A DNA stretch of 64,000 bases. Source: Virgibacillus proomii (lineage in GTDB: Bacteria; Bacillota; Bacilli; Bacillales; Amphibacillaceae). The stretch spans positions 1,494,149 to 1,558,148 of the forward strand of contig NZ_FUFN01000010.1 in NCBI RefSeq assembly GCF_900162615.1, read 5' to 3'. Below the pieces are notes generated by a model that did not search any database, was not told where the DNA came from, and saw nothing but the letters and a program-made list of their open reading frames with translations. A program made the position numbers and the translations under genes. Positions 35,652-45,132 of this stretch are shown piece by piece (the first letter of the stretch is position 1; the number at the start of each line of letters is the position of its first letter).

Positions 35652-36032
35652 TTAAATGTCAATGCCCTTTGCTTTTAAGTTGTCTAAACAATCTTGTAAA
35701 TACAACTCATCATGCTCTGGATAAATAGGGAAATCTGGAATAAAACGTTGTTCCCCTTTATACAAGCTTTTTTCCGTATGAGATGGACAAGCTTTTCCAC
35801 GATAAAACGGGTCTTTCCAAAGCGGGTCAACTTGATAACCTCTCTGCCGCATTTCTTTCATAATAAATTGATGGTACAAAAATAGACGATATGGAGAATA
35901 GGTAAAAACATAATTTACAGTAGCATGCTTTTTCCCCCAACCGTTTCCTCTTAATGCACAACACTCTCGATGTTGACCTAATAATTGCTGTCTTGGTAGG
36001 TTGGAGATAAGTTGTTGATGCCAAAGTCTCAC
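35652..36032 (-). CDS. Pyrimidine-dimer DNA glycosylase family protein (TIGR02328-like)
   Basis: A 126-residue protein opening MRLWHQQLISNLPRQQLLGQ, followed by HRECCALRGNGWGKKHATVNYVF, the layout of a family related to T4 endonuclease V (pyrimidine-dimer excision). T4 endonuclease V cuts at cyclobutane pyrimidine dimers using its N-terminal amine. The gene is convergent to splB, placing two UV-damage repair genes side by side. The GTG start lies behind AAGGAGG. Activity is inferred from the family. Confidence 0.75.
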   Translation of the reverse strand: MRLWHQQLISNLPRQQLLGQHRECCALRGNGWGKKHATVNYVFTYSPYRLFLYHQFIMKEMRQRGYQVDPLWKDPFYRGKACPSHTEKSLYKGEQRFIPDFPIYPEHDELYLQDCLDNLKAKGIDI

Positions 36033-36538
36033 ACGTTTACCTCCTTTTTTATAAGGTCCGTAAGATTCCTGCTTGAAGAGTTAGGAAATACGAAGATGCC
36101 TAGCATCTCAATGCCTCATTCACTTCGACAAACAAGGAAAGTTTCTACAGCGACACATCTTACGTAAAAAAAGCAGTATTCTTTTTCAAGGACAAGAAAG
36201 CCTTCTTGATTAAGCATGATGTTTTTACAAGGATAAGGGGCGCTACGACTACAATAATCGGGCTTGAAATCTTAGATCTGTTCTCTATAGAAAAAAGCCC
36301 CGTTGACTAAAGTCCCGCTTTATTAGTTGTAATATCAGTACGGTTTATCCTGATATGTTCGAGTGATTCTAAGGTGATCATATCTCTAGGGTACGTTCTG
36401 TCTTTAAATATTATACTACTATAAAGTTCATTGATTTAGGCATGTGAAACTTACTATGTTAAAATAATTATGTATAGATTAGAAATGAATTGAAATTTTT
36501 TATGAAAATACAGCAATACGAAGAAGGTGTATCATAAT
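36033..36538. repeat. Gap with family C repeat pieces
   Basis: About 36110-36240 carries family C wording (AGCGACACATCTTACG, TTTTTCAAGGACAAGAAAGC). The remainder before the ZIP gene has no gene; a small AAAGCCCCGTTGACT/AGTCCCGCTTT hairpin lies near 36294-36320. Confidence 0.5.
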
Positions 36539-37351
36539 ATGGATTATTTCTATTCCTTACATCCAGTTATTCAAGCGATGATTGCAACATTATTTACATG
36601 GGGGATGACCGCCCTTGGCGCAGCTTTAGTATTTACGACGAAAAATTTTAACCAGCGTTTTTTGGACAGTATGTTAGGGTTTGCGGGAGGTGTCATGATT
36701 GCGGCAAGCTTCTGGTCATTACTCTCTCCTGCCTTAGATATGGCTGAAGCAAGTGGTAAGATTGCCTGGATTCCAGCGGCCATTGGTTTTATGGCAGGAG
36801 GTATATTCCTTTGGGGGATTGACAAATTACTTCCGCATCTCCATCCAACATCACCAATCCAAGAAGCAGAAGGAATTCATCCTGATCGGAAAAAGCGAAG
36901 CACATTACTCGTTTTAGCAATCACCCTTCATAATATTCCAGAAGGATTAGCAGTAGGAGTAGCGTTTGGCGCTATTGCGGCAGGTCTGCCTACAGCTACA
37001 ACTGCTGGCGCAATTGCTTTAGCGATTGGAATTGGGATTCAAAACTTTCCAGAAGGATTAGCAGTTTCCATGCCATTACGTAGGGAAGGAATGTCTCGGA
37101 AGAAAAGCTTTATGTACGGTCAATTTTCAGGCATGGTAGAGCCAATTGCAGGGATTATTGGAGCACTTGCGGTTACGTTTATTCAACCATTATTACCGTA
37201 TGCGCTCAGCTTTGCTGCAGGTGCTATGATCTTTGTGGTTGCTGAGGAGGTCATTCCTGGTTCTCAAGAAGCTGGTAATCGAGACTTGGCTTCTATGAGC
37301 TTAATGGTTGGTTTCACTGTGATGATGATACTCGATGTTGCACTTGGTTAA
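36539..37351 (+). CDS. ZIP-family divalent metal transporter
   Basis: A 270-residue, eight-helix ZIP/ZupT-type transporter for zinc or related metals. The metal-binding helices are plain: ALTLHNIPEGLAVGVAFG-type sequence (LHNIPEG near residue 130) and IQNFPEGLAVSMPLR (near 172). A short His-poor loop joins helices 3 and 4. The ATG at 36539 is chosen over the GTG at 36527, which overlaps the AAGGTG ribosome site. It is a single-gene unit. Confidence 0.87.
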   Translation: MDYFYSLHPVIQAMIATLFTWGMTALGAALVFTTKNFNQRFLDSMLGFAGGVMIAASFWSLLSPALDMAEASGKIAWIPAAIGFMAGGIFLWGIDKLLPHLHPTSPIQEAEGIHPDRKKRSTLLVLAITLHNIPEGLAVGVAFGAIAAGLPTATTAGAIALAIGIGIQNFPEGLAVSMPLRREGMSRKKSFMYGQFSGMVEPIAGIIGALAVTFIQPLLPYALSFAAGAMIFVVAEEVIPGSQEAGNRDLASMSLMVGFTVMMILDVALG

Positions 37352-37361
37352 ATATGTTAGT

Positions 37362-37396
37362 AACGATTTTCTTCTATCGTTGAGAAGAAAATCGTT
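37362..37396 (+). terminator. Terminator after the ZIP gene
   Basis: AACGATTTTCTTCT pairs perfectly with AGAAGAAAATCGTT, followed by TTTTA. Confidence 0.85.
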
Positions 37397-37545
37397 TTTA
37401 AAATTTATTTCATCAGAAGATCTCAGTTTGCACATCGCTACGTGAGCTTTCTTGCTTTTGTTTTTGCGTTGCAGGTTCAGGTGAACAGCATCTAGCGGAT
37501 TTTCGGACTCGGCACCCAAGTTGATTACAGCCATTGTATCAACTG

Positions 37546-39282
37546 TTAACTGTTTATGATAACTGGAACCCATTTTTTTACACTATTAATCAACCAGATA
37601 TTTGTACATTCATCCAATTCATTTAATGTAATCACTTTTTCAGTAATTCGTCCTTTATCTATTAAATACTGTCGAAAAGTGCCTGCTAATAATCCACATT
37701 CTACTGGTGGGGTATAAAATTTTCCATTGCGTTCGACCACTACATTACCAATCGTAAATTCTGTGAGCTCTTCATCGGCATTCCATAACAATACATCATC
37801 TGCCAGAGGGTGCTCATTTAGAAATGCCTTGTACATACCTCGATTCGTTGTTTTATAGTAGTAAAATGGATTGGCTTTATCAATCGGATGCTTTGCTATT
37901 GCAACTTGTATCGGTTGTGTTTTTGACTGTATATTTTGAATTTCGATTGAAATTTCTTCTGCATTAGTTACTAAGAGTCGCAGTTTATATATTCCTAAGG
38001 GATAGCGATTAGCTATTTGTTGCAGTTGTTGTTGAATGGAAATTAAATCTATTGGGTAAGCAAAATAGTCTCCTGATTTTGCTAAGCGCTGTAAATGATA
38101 GTCAAGTAAATAATAGCTGCCATTTTCTAGCTTTATCGTCTCCAACAGGTCAAACTTCTCCGGCTGTTGTTGCAAAAAACGAGCTTTCGTTAAAATTTCA
38201 TCATACTCTCCATTACTTGTAGAGTCCCAAGTAATGCCTCCACCAACTCCATAATATGCTTTGCCGCTAGAATTCTCAATAAATACCGTACGGATTGGTA
38301 CGTTGAAAATCGCCTCTTTTTCCGGAGTAATATATCCGATAGCACCACAATATATTTGTCGCGGAGTGTCTTCTAAATCATGGATAATTTTCATGGTACT
38401 TACTTTAGGGGCACCAGTAATTGAGCCACAAGGGAATAATGCTTTAAAAATTGCCGGAATATCTGCTTTTACCTCAGCAGTAACAGTTGAAGTCATCTGA
38501 AAAACCGTTGGATAGCGTTCAATCGTAAATAGATGAGGAACCTCCACTGTTCCAGGTTTAGCAATAGTTCCCAAGTCATTTCGCAGCAAGTCCACAATCA
38601 TTACATTTTCCGCCCGGTTTTTTTCCGAATGATATAACCAATGCGCAAGCTCGTCATCTTCTCTAGCTGAAGATCCTCTTTTTACAGTACCTTTCATCGG
38701 TTTCGTTGTAATCTGTCCGTCCTTTAAATGAAAGAATAGTTCAGGGGAAGCTGATAAAATGGAGTAACTCCCAATATGTAAGTAGGCGGAATAGTTGGCA
38801 GCTTGGGACTCTGCTAACTGTTGATAATATCCATAACAATCACCACGAAAGCGGCTATGTAACCGAATGGTGTAGTTCACCTGATATGTTTCTCCATTTT
38901 CAATATGTTGTTTAATTTGCTTGATATATTTCTGATATTCTGTAGCCGATACATTAGCTTTCCATTCATCTATATGAAAATTTCCTGCTTGTACCGTATT
39001 AACTGTAATCGTTTCTTTAAAAATACCAAACCATAACAGTGGGAATGTTCCGCCTGAATGGACTTTAAAAGCAGAATCAAAGGCTGGAGCAGCTTCATAG
39101 GAAACAAACCCTGCAGCATAATAACCAGCGTCAACATACGCTTCAACTGTTTCTAAGCAAGAGACGACCTCTTCTAGCTTAGTAGCTTGAATAACAGTAT
39201 ATGGATTGGTAAATTCTAATGTTTGCTTTTCTCCAACTTGATTAGCAAAATCAAAATGAAGATAAGGAATGTCTTGTTGCAT
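37546..39282 (-). CDS. pabB: Aminodeoxychorismate synthase component I fused to aminodeoxychorismate lyase (PabB-PabC)
   Basis: A 578-residue fusion. The N-terminal chorismate-binding domain (to about residue 365) contains KPMKGTVKRG, LRNDLG and the SITGAPKVSTMKIIHDLE active-site block. The C-terminal part (about 370-578) is a fold-type IV PLP lyase, with the NVVVERNGKFYTPP and GLLAGTFRQYL segments typical of PabC. Together with PabA it makes 4-aminobenzoate for folate. The ATG at 39282 follows AAGGATGG; its first codons overlap the end of pabA. Confidence 0.88.
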   Translation of the reverse strand: MQQDIPYLHFDFANQVGEKQTLEFTNPYTVIQATKLEEVVSCLETVEAYVDAGYYAAGFVSYEAAPAFDSAFKVHSGGTFPLLWFGIFKETITVNTVQAGNFHIDEWKANVSATEYQKYIKQIKQHIENGETYQVNYTIRLHSRFRGDCYGYYQQLAESQAANYSAYLHIGSYSILSASPELFFHLKDGQITTKPMKGTVKRGSSAREDDELAHWLYHSEKNRAENVMIVDLLRNDLGTIAKPGTVEVPHLFTIERYPTVFQMTSTVTAEVKADIPAIFKALFPCGSITGAPKVSTMKIIHDLEDTPRQIYCGAIGYITPEKEAIFNVPIRTVFIENSSGKAYYGVGGGITWDSTSNGEYDEILTKARFLQQQPEKFDLLETIKLENGSYYLLDYHLQRLAKSGDYFAYPIDLISIQQQLQQIANRYPLGIYKLRLLVTNAEEISIEIQNIQSKTQPIQVAIAKHPIDKANPFYYYKTTNRGMYKAFLNEHPLADDVLLWNADEELTEFTIGNVVVERNGKFYTPPVECGLLAGTFRQYLIDKGRITEKVITLNELDECTNIWLINSVKKWVPVIINS

Positions 39283-39859
39283 ATGTAAAACCATCCTTTT
39301 TCCCAAAAAAATTTCTTAACAGGTCTATTCCTTGTTCGGATAAAACGGCTTCCGGGTGAGCTTGAATACCTTCAAGGGGATAGTGCTTATGCCGAATAGC
39401 CATCACTTCACCATCCTCTGTCATGGCACTAATTTCCAAGCAGTTGGGAAGTGAGTCTGCAGCAACAATTAATGAATGGTATCTTGTAACGCTAAGCGGA
39501 TTTGGCAAGTTGTAAAATATACCTTTATTATCATGATGTATATACGATACTTTACCGTGCATTGGCTGTTTAGCTTTTTTAATCACTGCACCAAATGCTT
39601 GAGCAATTATTTGATGGCCTAAGCAAATTCCGATAATAGGGTAGTTTTTATATAACGTAGTGACAATCTCTAGAGAAATCCCGGCTGAATCAGGAGTACT
39701 TGGTCCGGGAGATAGCAAAATAGCTGATGGTTGTAATTGATTAATTTGTTCAAGCGTAATTGCATCATTACGAACAACATGTGTTGTAAAATTAAGTTGG
39801 TTAAGATATTGAACGAGATTATAAGTAAAAGAATCATAGTTATCAATGACTAATATCAT
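39251..39859 (-). CDS. pabA: Aminodeoxychorismate/anthranilate synthase glutamine amidotransferase
   Basis: A 202-residue class I glutamine amidotransferase. The nucleophile Cys lies in GICLGHQ (about residue 79) and the His-Glu pair in QAHPEAVLSEQG near 170. It supplies ammonia to PabB. The protein runs on about 15 residues beyond the usual end, overlapping the pabB start by 32 bases, which implies coupling. Confidence 0.88.
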   Translation of the reverse strand: MILVIDNYDSFTYNLVQYLNQLNFTTHVVRNDAITLEQINQLQPSAILLSPGPSTPDSAGISLEIVTTLYKNYPIIGICLGHQIIAQAFGAVIKKAKQPMHGKVSYIHHDNKGIFYNLPNPLSVTRYHSLIVAADSLPNCLEISAMTEDGEVMAIRHKHYPLEGIQAHPEAVLSEQGIDLLRNFFGKKDGFTYATRHSLSSF

Positions 39860-39952
39860 AATTATCCCTTCTTTTTAAACATGAGATAAACTATATTATC
39901 TACAGAAATGAAAAATTCTTAACATGCTTTTGTTTTTACGATAATCTTTCAT

Positions 39953-41098
39953 CTACGTTATATATTTCATATTAACAAATCCCTGATTGGCATTTAATTC
40001 ACCTTTGATTTGTTTAACACGTGTATTTGTACCTTTTAACCACTGGGAAAAATTAAAAATGAATGGTTTTCGATTTCCTCCCAAAGCGAGCCACGTACTT
40101 TGTATTTTGGGTAAATAAAGTGCGGTATGCAAAGTGCCAGCCCAGGCCCCGTATTTCTCTGAAAAAACTCCTTTATCTGTATCATTTAACATGCGAAAAG
40201 CTTGATATGAATCAGACACATGTCTAGATTGTTGTTCCATTAAGGTATATCGATGGATAGAATCGTCCATGCGATAACGGTTTTCCTTTGTTAAATAAGT
40301 AAAATGGTTGGTACAAATATGAGCGTCATGTACAGCAATCTTTCGCGGAGAAGCCTCGACGACTTTTTTTTCACCATGCTTATCTAATAGAACATAGCTA
40401 AAGGAATGTCGATGGGGAATTGCTTTTAATAAGGCAATTGCCTCCTTTACAATGGAACAGGATTCTAAAATAATTCGACCAATCATATTACAAAGAAAAC
40501 GGTCAGCGGATTTTTTTCACTATAGAAAAGTATAAAATTTTAGGGTTTATAGTATAAGAAAAACTACAGTTTTCGCCATAAGGACTTGGCGACAAGCCAA
40601 GTTTCTCTAACGATTGATAAAATTATATCCCATTACTAAACCTTTTTCATTCATTCCATCCGTCCGACCCGTTATTTGCATCGTCGGCCCAATGGTAGCA
40701 TAACCGTTGTCCGTCGGCTGATAGATCGCATAGCGACCTTCATAGGAAGCTGGGTCATTATCATAGTTTCGCACTAAATAATTTGTGGTTACATAAATGG
40801 AGCAACCTGAATGACCATATTCTACATAATAACCACCAAATTCCTGAATCGCTTCATTCAGAGTCATGTTTAAGGCATCTGCCAATCCTTTAAACTCATC
40901 CCAAATTCCAGGTGCAAACTGGTGTAATAGATTCTTAATAGTTTGATGATCAATAATGAAGTGACGTTCTTTTAACGAAGTCCATTGTTTTTTCCGATTA
41001 GCCATGATTGGTGAATGCTTTAATAGATTTCCTTGATATACACCTTAATCATAGTGATTCCCACGATACTGAATAATATCATTGTATACATGTTTCAT
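39953..41098 (-). pseudogene. C45-type peptidase/acyltransferase gene broken by a stop and by a family A repeat
   Basis: From ATG 41098 (behind AAAAGGAG) the frame reads MKHVYNDIIQYRGNHYD, TAA (41045-41047), then GVYQGNLLKHSPIMANRKKQ and onward through the catalytic GCSIY Cys to VMGYNFINR at 40607. A family A repeat occupies 40519-40610, after which the protein resumes as SADRFLCNMIGRIILESC and ends at 39953. This is an acyl-CoA:6-aminopenicillanate acyltransferase-like (C45) NTN hydrolase. The repeat brings a stop codon at the junction. It is almost certainly inactive. Confidence 0.82.
40519..40610 (+). repeat. Family A repeat inserted in the C45 gene
   Basis: A full copy: ACTATAGAAAAGTATAAAAT, TAGTATAAGAAAAACTACAG and the ACTTGGC-GACAA-GCCAAGT hairpin followed by TTCTCTAA. 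The flanking sequence encodes the two halves of one protein, so the insertion limits can be read directly. Confidence 0.88.
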
Positions 41099-41434
41099 GA
41101 TAAAACTCCTTTTATGAGCGTAAAATAGAGGACATTTTAAAAAAGAAGTACAGCAGACTATATAAAGTTTAGGCTATTTAAACTAAAAAGCATATTAAAA
41201 TGCATTATACTGCCTATCTAGGGGAAAACAGCTTTTTCAAGGAAATTGGAAAGCAATAGATAAGGAGGATTGAGCTGCTTTCATATACTAGGAGTAATGC
41301 CTTTTAAAAAATGTTAGCTGTCATTTGGTAAGTGACAGCTATTGAGCGAAGTATTGCAGTTTATTTTGTTTGCGTATCTTCTAGGAAAATATCTCTGTTT
41401 CACATGTGGCTCTCTTTTTTAAAACATAACTTCA
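41099..41434. other. Gap upstream of the C45 pseudogene
   Basis: It holds the ribosome site of the C45 pseudogene and an inverted repeat around AGCTGTCATTTGGTAAGTGACAGCT (paired arms AGCTGTCA and TGACAGCT, about 41317-41341). No gene. Confidence 0.45.
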
Positions 41435-41880
41435 TCTAGTATAAGCGCTCTCTAACAAACTTCGATCTTCTTCCTGCGATAAATTAACATCGGTTCGAAT
41501 CTAAAGGAAGGCCGACTAAAAAGTGGGCTTGTTGCCTAGGCATCTGCAACCTCTGTTTTAAAGGCATGTTTTCTTTATCCCGATTGTAAAGAGCCGTATT
41601 TCTCGCCTTTGAAAAATCTGCTTATGATTTTGCGAACTCTATGAAAGAAATGGCTCCTAATTTTCCGATTCGTTTAGGCAACAGGACAAGTAAGACTACG
41701 ACAGCGATACACCGCGATTTTTCAAGGACAAGAAAAGCTTCTTGAATAAACATCGCACGCAGAAAAAGTGCTTTCCTTTTCAAGGAGAAAACACGACTTG
41801 AATGAAGTATCTCTTATCTTCTAAAAAAGTTCTCCGTTTGTACGCCGTTAGCCGAGCGTATGGCTTTTGATTATTTGAGC
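41435..41880 (+). repeat. Long composite repeat (family F), copy 2
   Basis: It parallels 13733-14160: CTTCCTGCGATAAATTAACA, GGTTCGAATCTAAAGGAAGG, TTTTCTTTATCCCGATTGTA, CGATTCGTTTAGG, then family C text (ACTACGACAGCGATACACCG, TTTTTCAAGGACAAGAAAAG), CATCGCACGCAGAAAAAGTG and a closing TTGAATGAAG. 41881-42060 has no gene. Confidence 0.65.
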
Positions 41881-42088
41881 AGTTCTATATCTCTGAAACT
41901 CTACATCGGAACGCTGTTTGTTATGTTTATTTCGATTGTTTTATTTTTCTAACATAATCGATCTAGCCGCCATTTTCCGCAATTTCAAATATATCGTGTG
42001 TGTATTTATAATTTATTGACACCAAATTAACAAGAGTGTATTATAATGAAATAAATCTGACTATTTTTATAAGAAAGGGGTGTTTTTG

Positions 42089-43339
42089 GTGGCTAAAACT
42101 AATTTAATTAGAGAAGAAACAAATGCGGTTTCTAAAGAAACGGTAGATTTAAATAAACCACAGCAGACATTAGTGTTAGGTGGGTTAACGGTAACGGCAA
42201 TTTTATTCGTGTATTTATTGACAACACAATCTATCATTCAACCATTGTTGCTTATTATTGGCACATTACTAGGATTTACACTGTTTCATGCTCGATTTGG
42301 TTTTACCTCTGCCTTTAGACGATTTATGTCGGTAGGAAATGGGCAAGCGCTGCGTTCTCATATGCTTATGTTGGCTGTTGCCGTTACTTTATTTGCCCCC
42401 ATTCTAGCATATGGTTATTCTTTCTTTGGAACAGAAGTTAGCGGTTATGTTTCTCCTGTAGGTGTTAGTCTTATCGTAGGAGCTTTTATCTTTGGTATTG
42501 GTATGCAGCTTGGGGGAGGGTGCGCTTCGGGAACCTTGTATGCGGTTGGTGGGGGGCGCTCGGTTATGTTTATAACGCTTTTCTTCTTTATTATTGGTTC
42601 AACCATTGGAGCGAAACATCTTCCATTTTGGACAAATGAACTTCCAAGTTTAGGGAAGATTTCTCTAGCAACTTCGACCGGATTAGGGTATGGTGGTGCA
42701 TGGGTATTATCCCTTGCTATTTTTGGGCTTATTGCGTGGCTTACCATCATCGTTGAACGAAAAAAGAAAGCTCCTAAAATGGCTTCGTTACCTTCTGCAC
42801 AAGGGTGGAGACGAATTTTTCGAGGTTCATGGCCATTATTTGCAGCAGCAATTGTATTAGCAGTTTTAAATGCACTTACGTTAATGACGCGTGGTACACC
42901 ATGGGGAATCACTTCTGCATTTGCATTGTGGGGGTCTAAATTAGCACAACTATTCGGAGTCGATGTAACTAGCTGGGGATACTGGCAAGGAGAAAATGCT
43001 GAAATTTTACAAGCTTCGATATTTGCTGATTCTACCACTGTATTAAATTTTGGAGTTATCCTTGGTGCATTTATCGCTTCAGCACTAGGCGGACTATTTA
43101 AGTTTACGAGATTAAATGCTAAAAATGCAGCTGCATCAGTTATTGGCGGGCTGCTAATGGGATATGGGGCAAGGCTCGCCTTTGGTTGTAATATTGGTGC
43201 TTATTTTGGAGGAATTGCTTCATTTAGCTTACATGGATATATTTGGGGAATGTTGGCTTTAGCAGGCACATTTATTGCACTCTACCTTCGACCGATGTTT
43301 GGTTTGTCGGTTCCAAAATCAAAGGATTCATTTTGCTGA
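42089..43339 (+). CDS. YeeE/YedE-family sulfur-compound transporter
   Basis: A 416-residue membrane protein with two YeeE/YedE repeats (about residues 50-200 and 240-405). Each repeat has the conserved Cys motif: GGGCASGTLYAVGGG near 145 and FGCNIGAYFGG near 368. The family member TsuA imports thiosulfate. TusA or rhodanese genes often adjoin; none is seen here. The GTG at 42089 lies eight bases after AAAGGGG and is preferred to the GTG at 42080. Confidence 0.85.
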   Translation: MAKTNLIREETNAVSKETVDLNKPQQTLVLGGLTVTAILFVYLLTTQSIIQPLLLIIGTLLGFTLFHARFGFTSAFRRFMSVGNGQALRSHMLMLAVAVTLFAPILAYGYSFFGTEVSGYVSPVGVSLIVGAFIFGIGMQLGGGCASGTLYAVGGGRSVMFITLFFFIIGSTIGAKHLPFWTNELPSLGKISLATSTGLGYGGAWVLSLAIFGLIAWLTIIVERKKKAPKMASLPSAQGWRRIFRGSWPLFAAAIVLAVLNALTLMTRGTPWGITSAFALWGSKLAQLFGVDVTSWGYWQGENAEILQASIFADSTTVLNFGVILGAFIASALGGLFKFTRLNAKNAAASVIGGLLMGYGARLAFGCNIGAYFGGIASFSLHGYIWGMLALAGTFIALYLRPMFGLSVPKSKDSFC

Positions 43340-43989
43340 TGAAACGTCGCCGAACAGAAGTAGATCTGGTTCGGCGATTTTTAGTTATCTAGGGTATTCG
43401 TTTTTATCTAATGTATATCTATTTATCTTTTTGAAAGTAGCTTCGTCTAGCTATCACTCAAGCTGCAACAAACTTCGCTATTCTTCTAAGATAAGTCAAC
43501 ATCGGCTTCTTATGATGTTGTAAGAAAGGAAATCGTGAAACCTGCTATCGGTTCAAACTATATTTTATATCCTCTATCTATCAGGATGTTCATGAACAGC
43601 TATTCGGGAATAACCATATTATTGCTTGACCCTTTCCAGAGCACTTTATTTTATGCGGAAAAGGGTTTTTCGCTTCAAAAAAGAAAGATGGCGGTGGAGG
43701 AAATCAATCCTGTCAAAATGTTATTAAAGTATGATTGATCTTTCGTTAAAGCAATACGCCGGAATTATTTACAACTGGATTTATAGATGATCAACGCTTT
43801 GCTCATTGATGTTAAATAACATAAAGCAATCAAAAGCAGTATTGAAAGTAGTGTGGTTGAATGATAGGAGGTCACTCTGAAACATCCTGCGTTTCTAAGA
43901 GAAATTTACGGTAATGTTCTTTAAAGTTTCTGGAGTTAAGTCATATTTTTTCAATTATCTGAATGTATCTTTCCTGAAATAGTTTATTT

Positions 43990-44149
43990 TTTATCCCACA
44001 TCTAACTGGCAGTAAGACTCCCACCTCGAGGAGTAAGAGGGATCGAAGAAGTCTAGGTGGGAGATAACTACCAGTAAATGTCCGATTGGTTCAACTAACC
44101 ATGAGTGGGGGATGAGAGAAAACCCCCGCTCATGGAAGTTTCACTTTAT
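43990..44149 (+). repeat. Family B repeat (divergent copy)
   Basis: Bounded by TTTAT on both sides. It has a long inner inverted repeat (GACTCCCACCT...AGGTGGGAG), CCGATTGGTTCAACTAACCA and a terminal stem CATGAGTGGGGG...CCCCCGCTCATG followed by GAAGTTTCAC. The rest of 43340-44532 holds only a decayed repeat piece at 43440-43520 and no credible gene. Confidence 0.7.
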
Positions 44150-44532
44150 ATTATTTACATCTGCTTCTTTTTCAATCCCGATTATATAGGGTTGTTTAAC
44201 TTCCTTAACGATTTGTGCTGCTACTGGCTGTTCCATCTCTTTTGTTGAAACTACGCCATCCTCGAACTTCGACTCGACAGAATGTGCTAGTCTAGTGTTG
44301 GTGTTGCAACAGGACGCCCCGTGCTTCTCCACTTTTTGAACACGTGTTAGTAATGTTATTGTGAGGAAGCTAAATGAAAATTATTCATAAATGTTTGATG
44401 ATCCGTTAGATAACTACAATTTTTCAGAATAATTCACGAAGTTTTCATATGAATTTCGTTGATGTATTCGATTGCAAATGATATATTATGTTTTAAGGTG
44501 TTAAAAGATGTTACATGGTGGGGGGAGAAATC

Positions 44533-45114
44533 ATGTTACCACTTGAAAGAAAGAAGCGAATAAAAAAGCTTATACTTGAAAGAAAGAATTTGCGTATATC
44601 CGATTTAAGTAAAGAGTTTGGTGTCTCGGAAATGACAATTCATCGCGATGTTAAAGCATTAGAGGAGGAAGGGGTTTTAACCAAGACTTTTGGTGGCATT
44701 TCATTAGTGGAAACGGATGCAAATGAACAGCAAAAGAACCATTGTACTTATTGTAGTCGAGCAATTAATGAAAAATTAGCCTATCGTTTAATTTTAATAA
44801 ATAATAACATTGAAGTTACATGCTGTGCTCATTGTGGTTTACTTCGTCAACAGCAATTAGGAAATCAAGTCATACAAGCAATTTGTTCCGATTTTTTAAG
44901 ACAAACAACAATAAGTGCTCCATTAGCGTGGTATGTGACAGATACTACTTTACATATGGGATGTTGTCATCCACAAATATTGACCTTTGAGTGGTGCGAA
45001 CATGCAGAAAAATTTGTCAAAGGCTTTGGGGGAAAGATATATTCTTACGAAGATATTACAGAAGTTTTGCTGAAGAAAATGAGTGGAACGTTTCAATGTA
45101 AAAATCATGAATAA
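44533..45114 (+). CDS. DeoR-type regulator with a Cys-rich metal-binding domain
   Basis: A 193-residue protein. Residues 1-55 are a DeoR-like helix-turn-helix (LRISDLSKEFGVSEMTIHRD). Beyond this a treble-clef-like part has CTYC (about 67-70) and CCAHC (about 92-96), later GCCH and another Cys, so zinc or copper binding is likely. The sugar-phosphate domain of normal DeoR proteins is absent. It precedes a YtkA-like lipoprotein by 18 bases, suggesting metal homeostasis. GGGGGGAG precedes the ATG. Confidence 0.68.
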   Translation: MLPLERKKRIKKLILERKNLRISDLSKEFGVSEMTIHRDVKALEEEGVLTKTFGGISLVETDANEQQKNHCTYCSRAINEKLAYRLILINNNIEVTCCAHCGLLRQQQLGNQVIQAICSDFLRQTTISAPLAWYVTDTTLHMGCCHPQILTFEWCEHAEKFVKGFGGKIYSYEDITEVLLKKMSGTFQCKNHE

Positions 45115-45132
45115 AAGGGGAATGGTTGTATC

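Noticed and set aside
44141..44332. 63-codon open frame with VSTKEMEQPVAAQIVKEVKQ
   Set aside because: Partly plausible wording, but it starts in plain intergenic DNA, ends in the repeat, and lacks a ribosome site.
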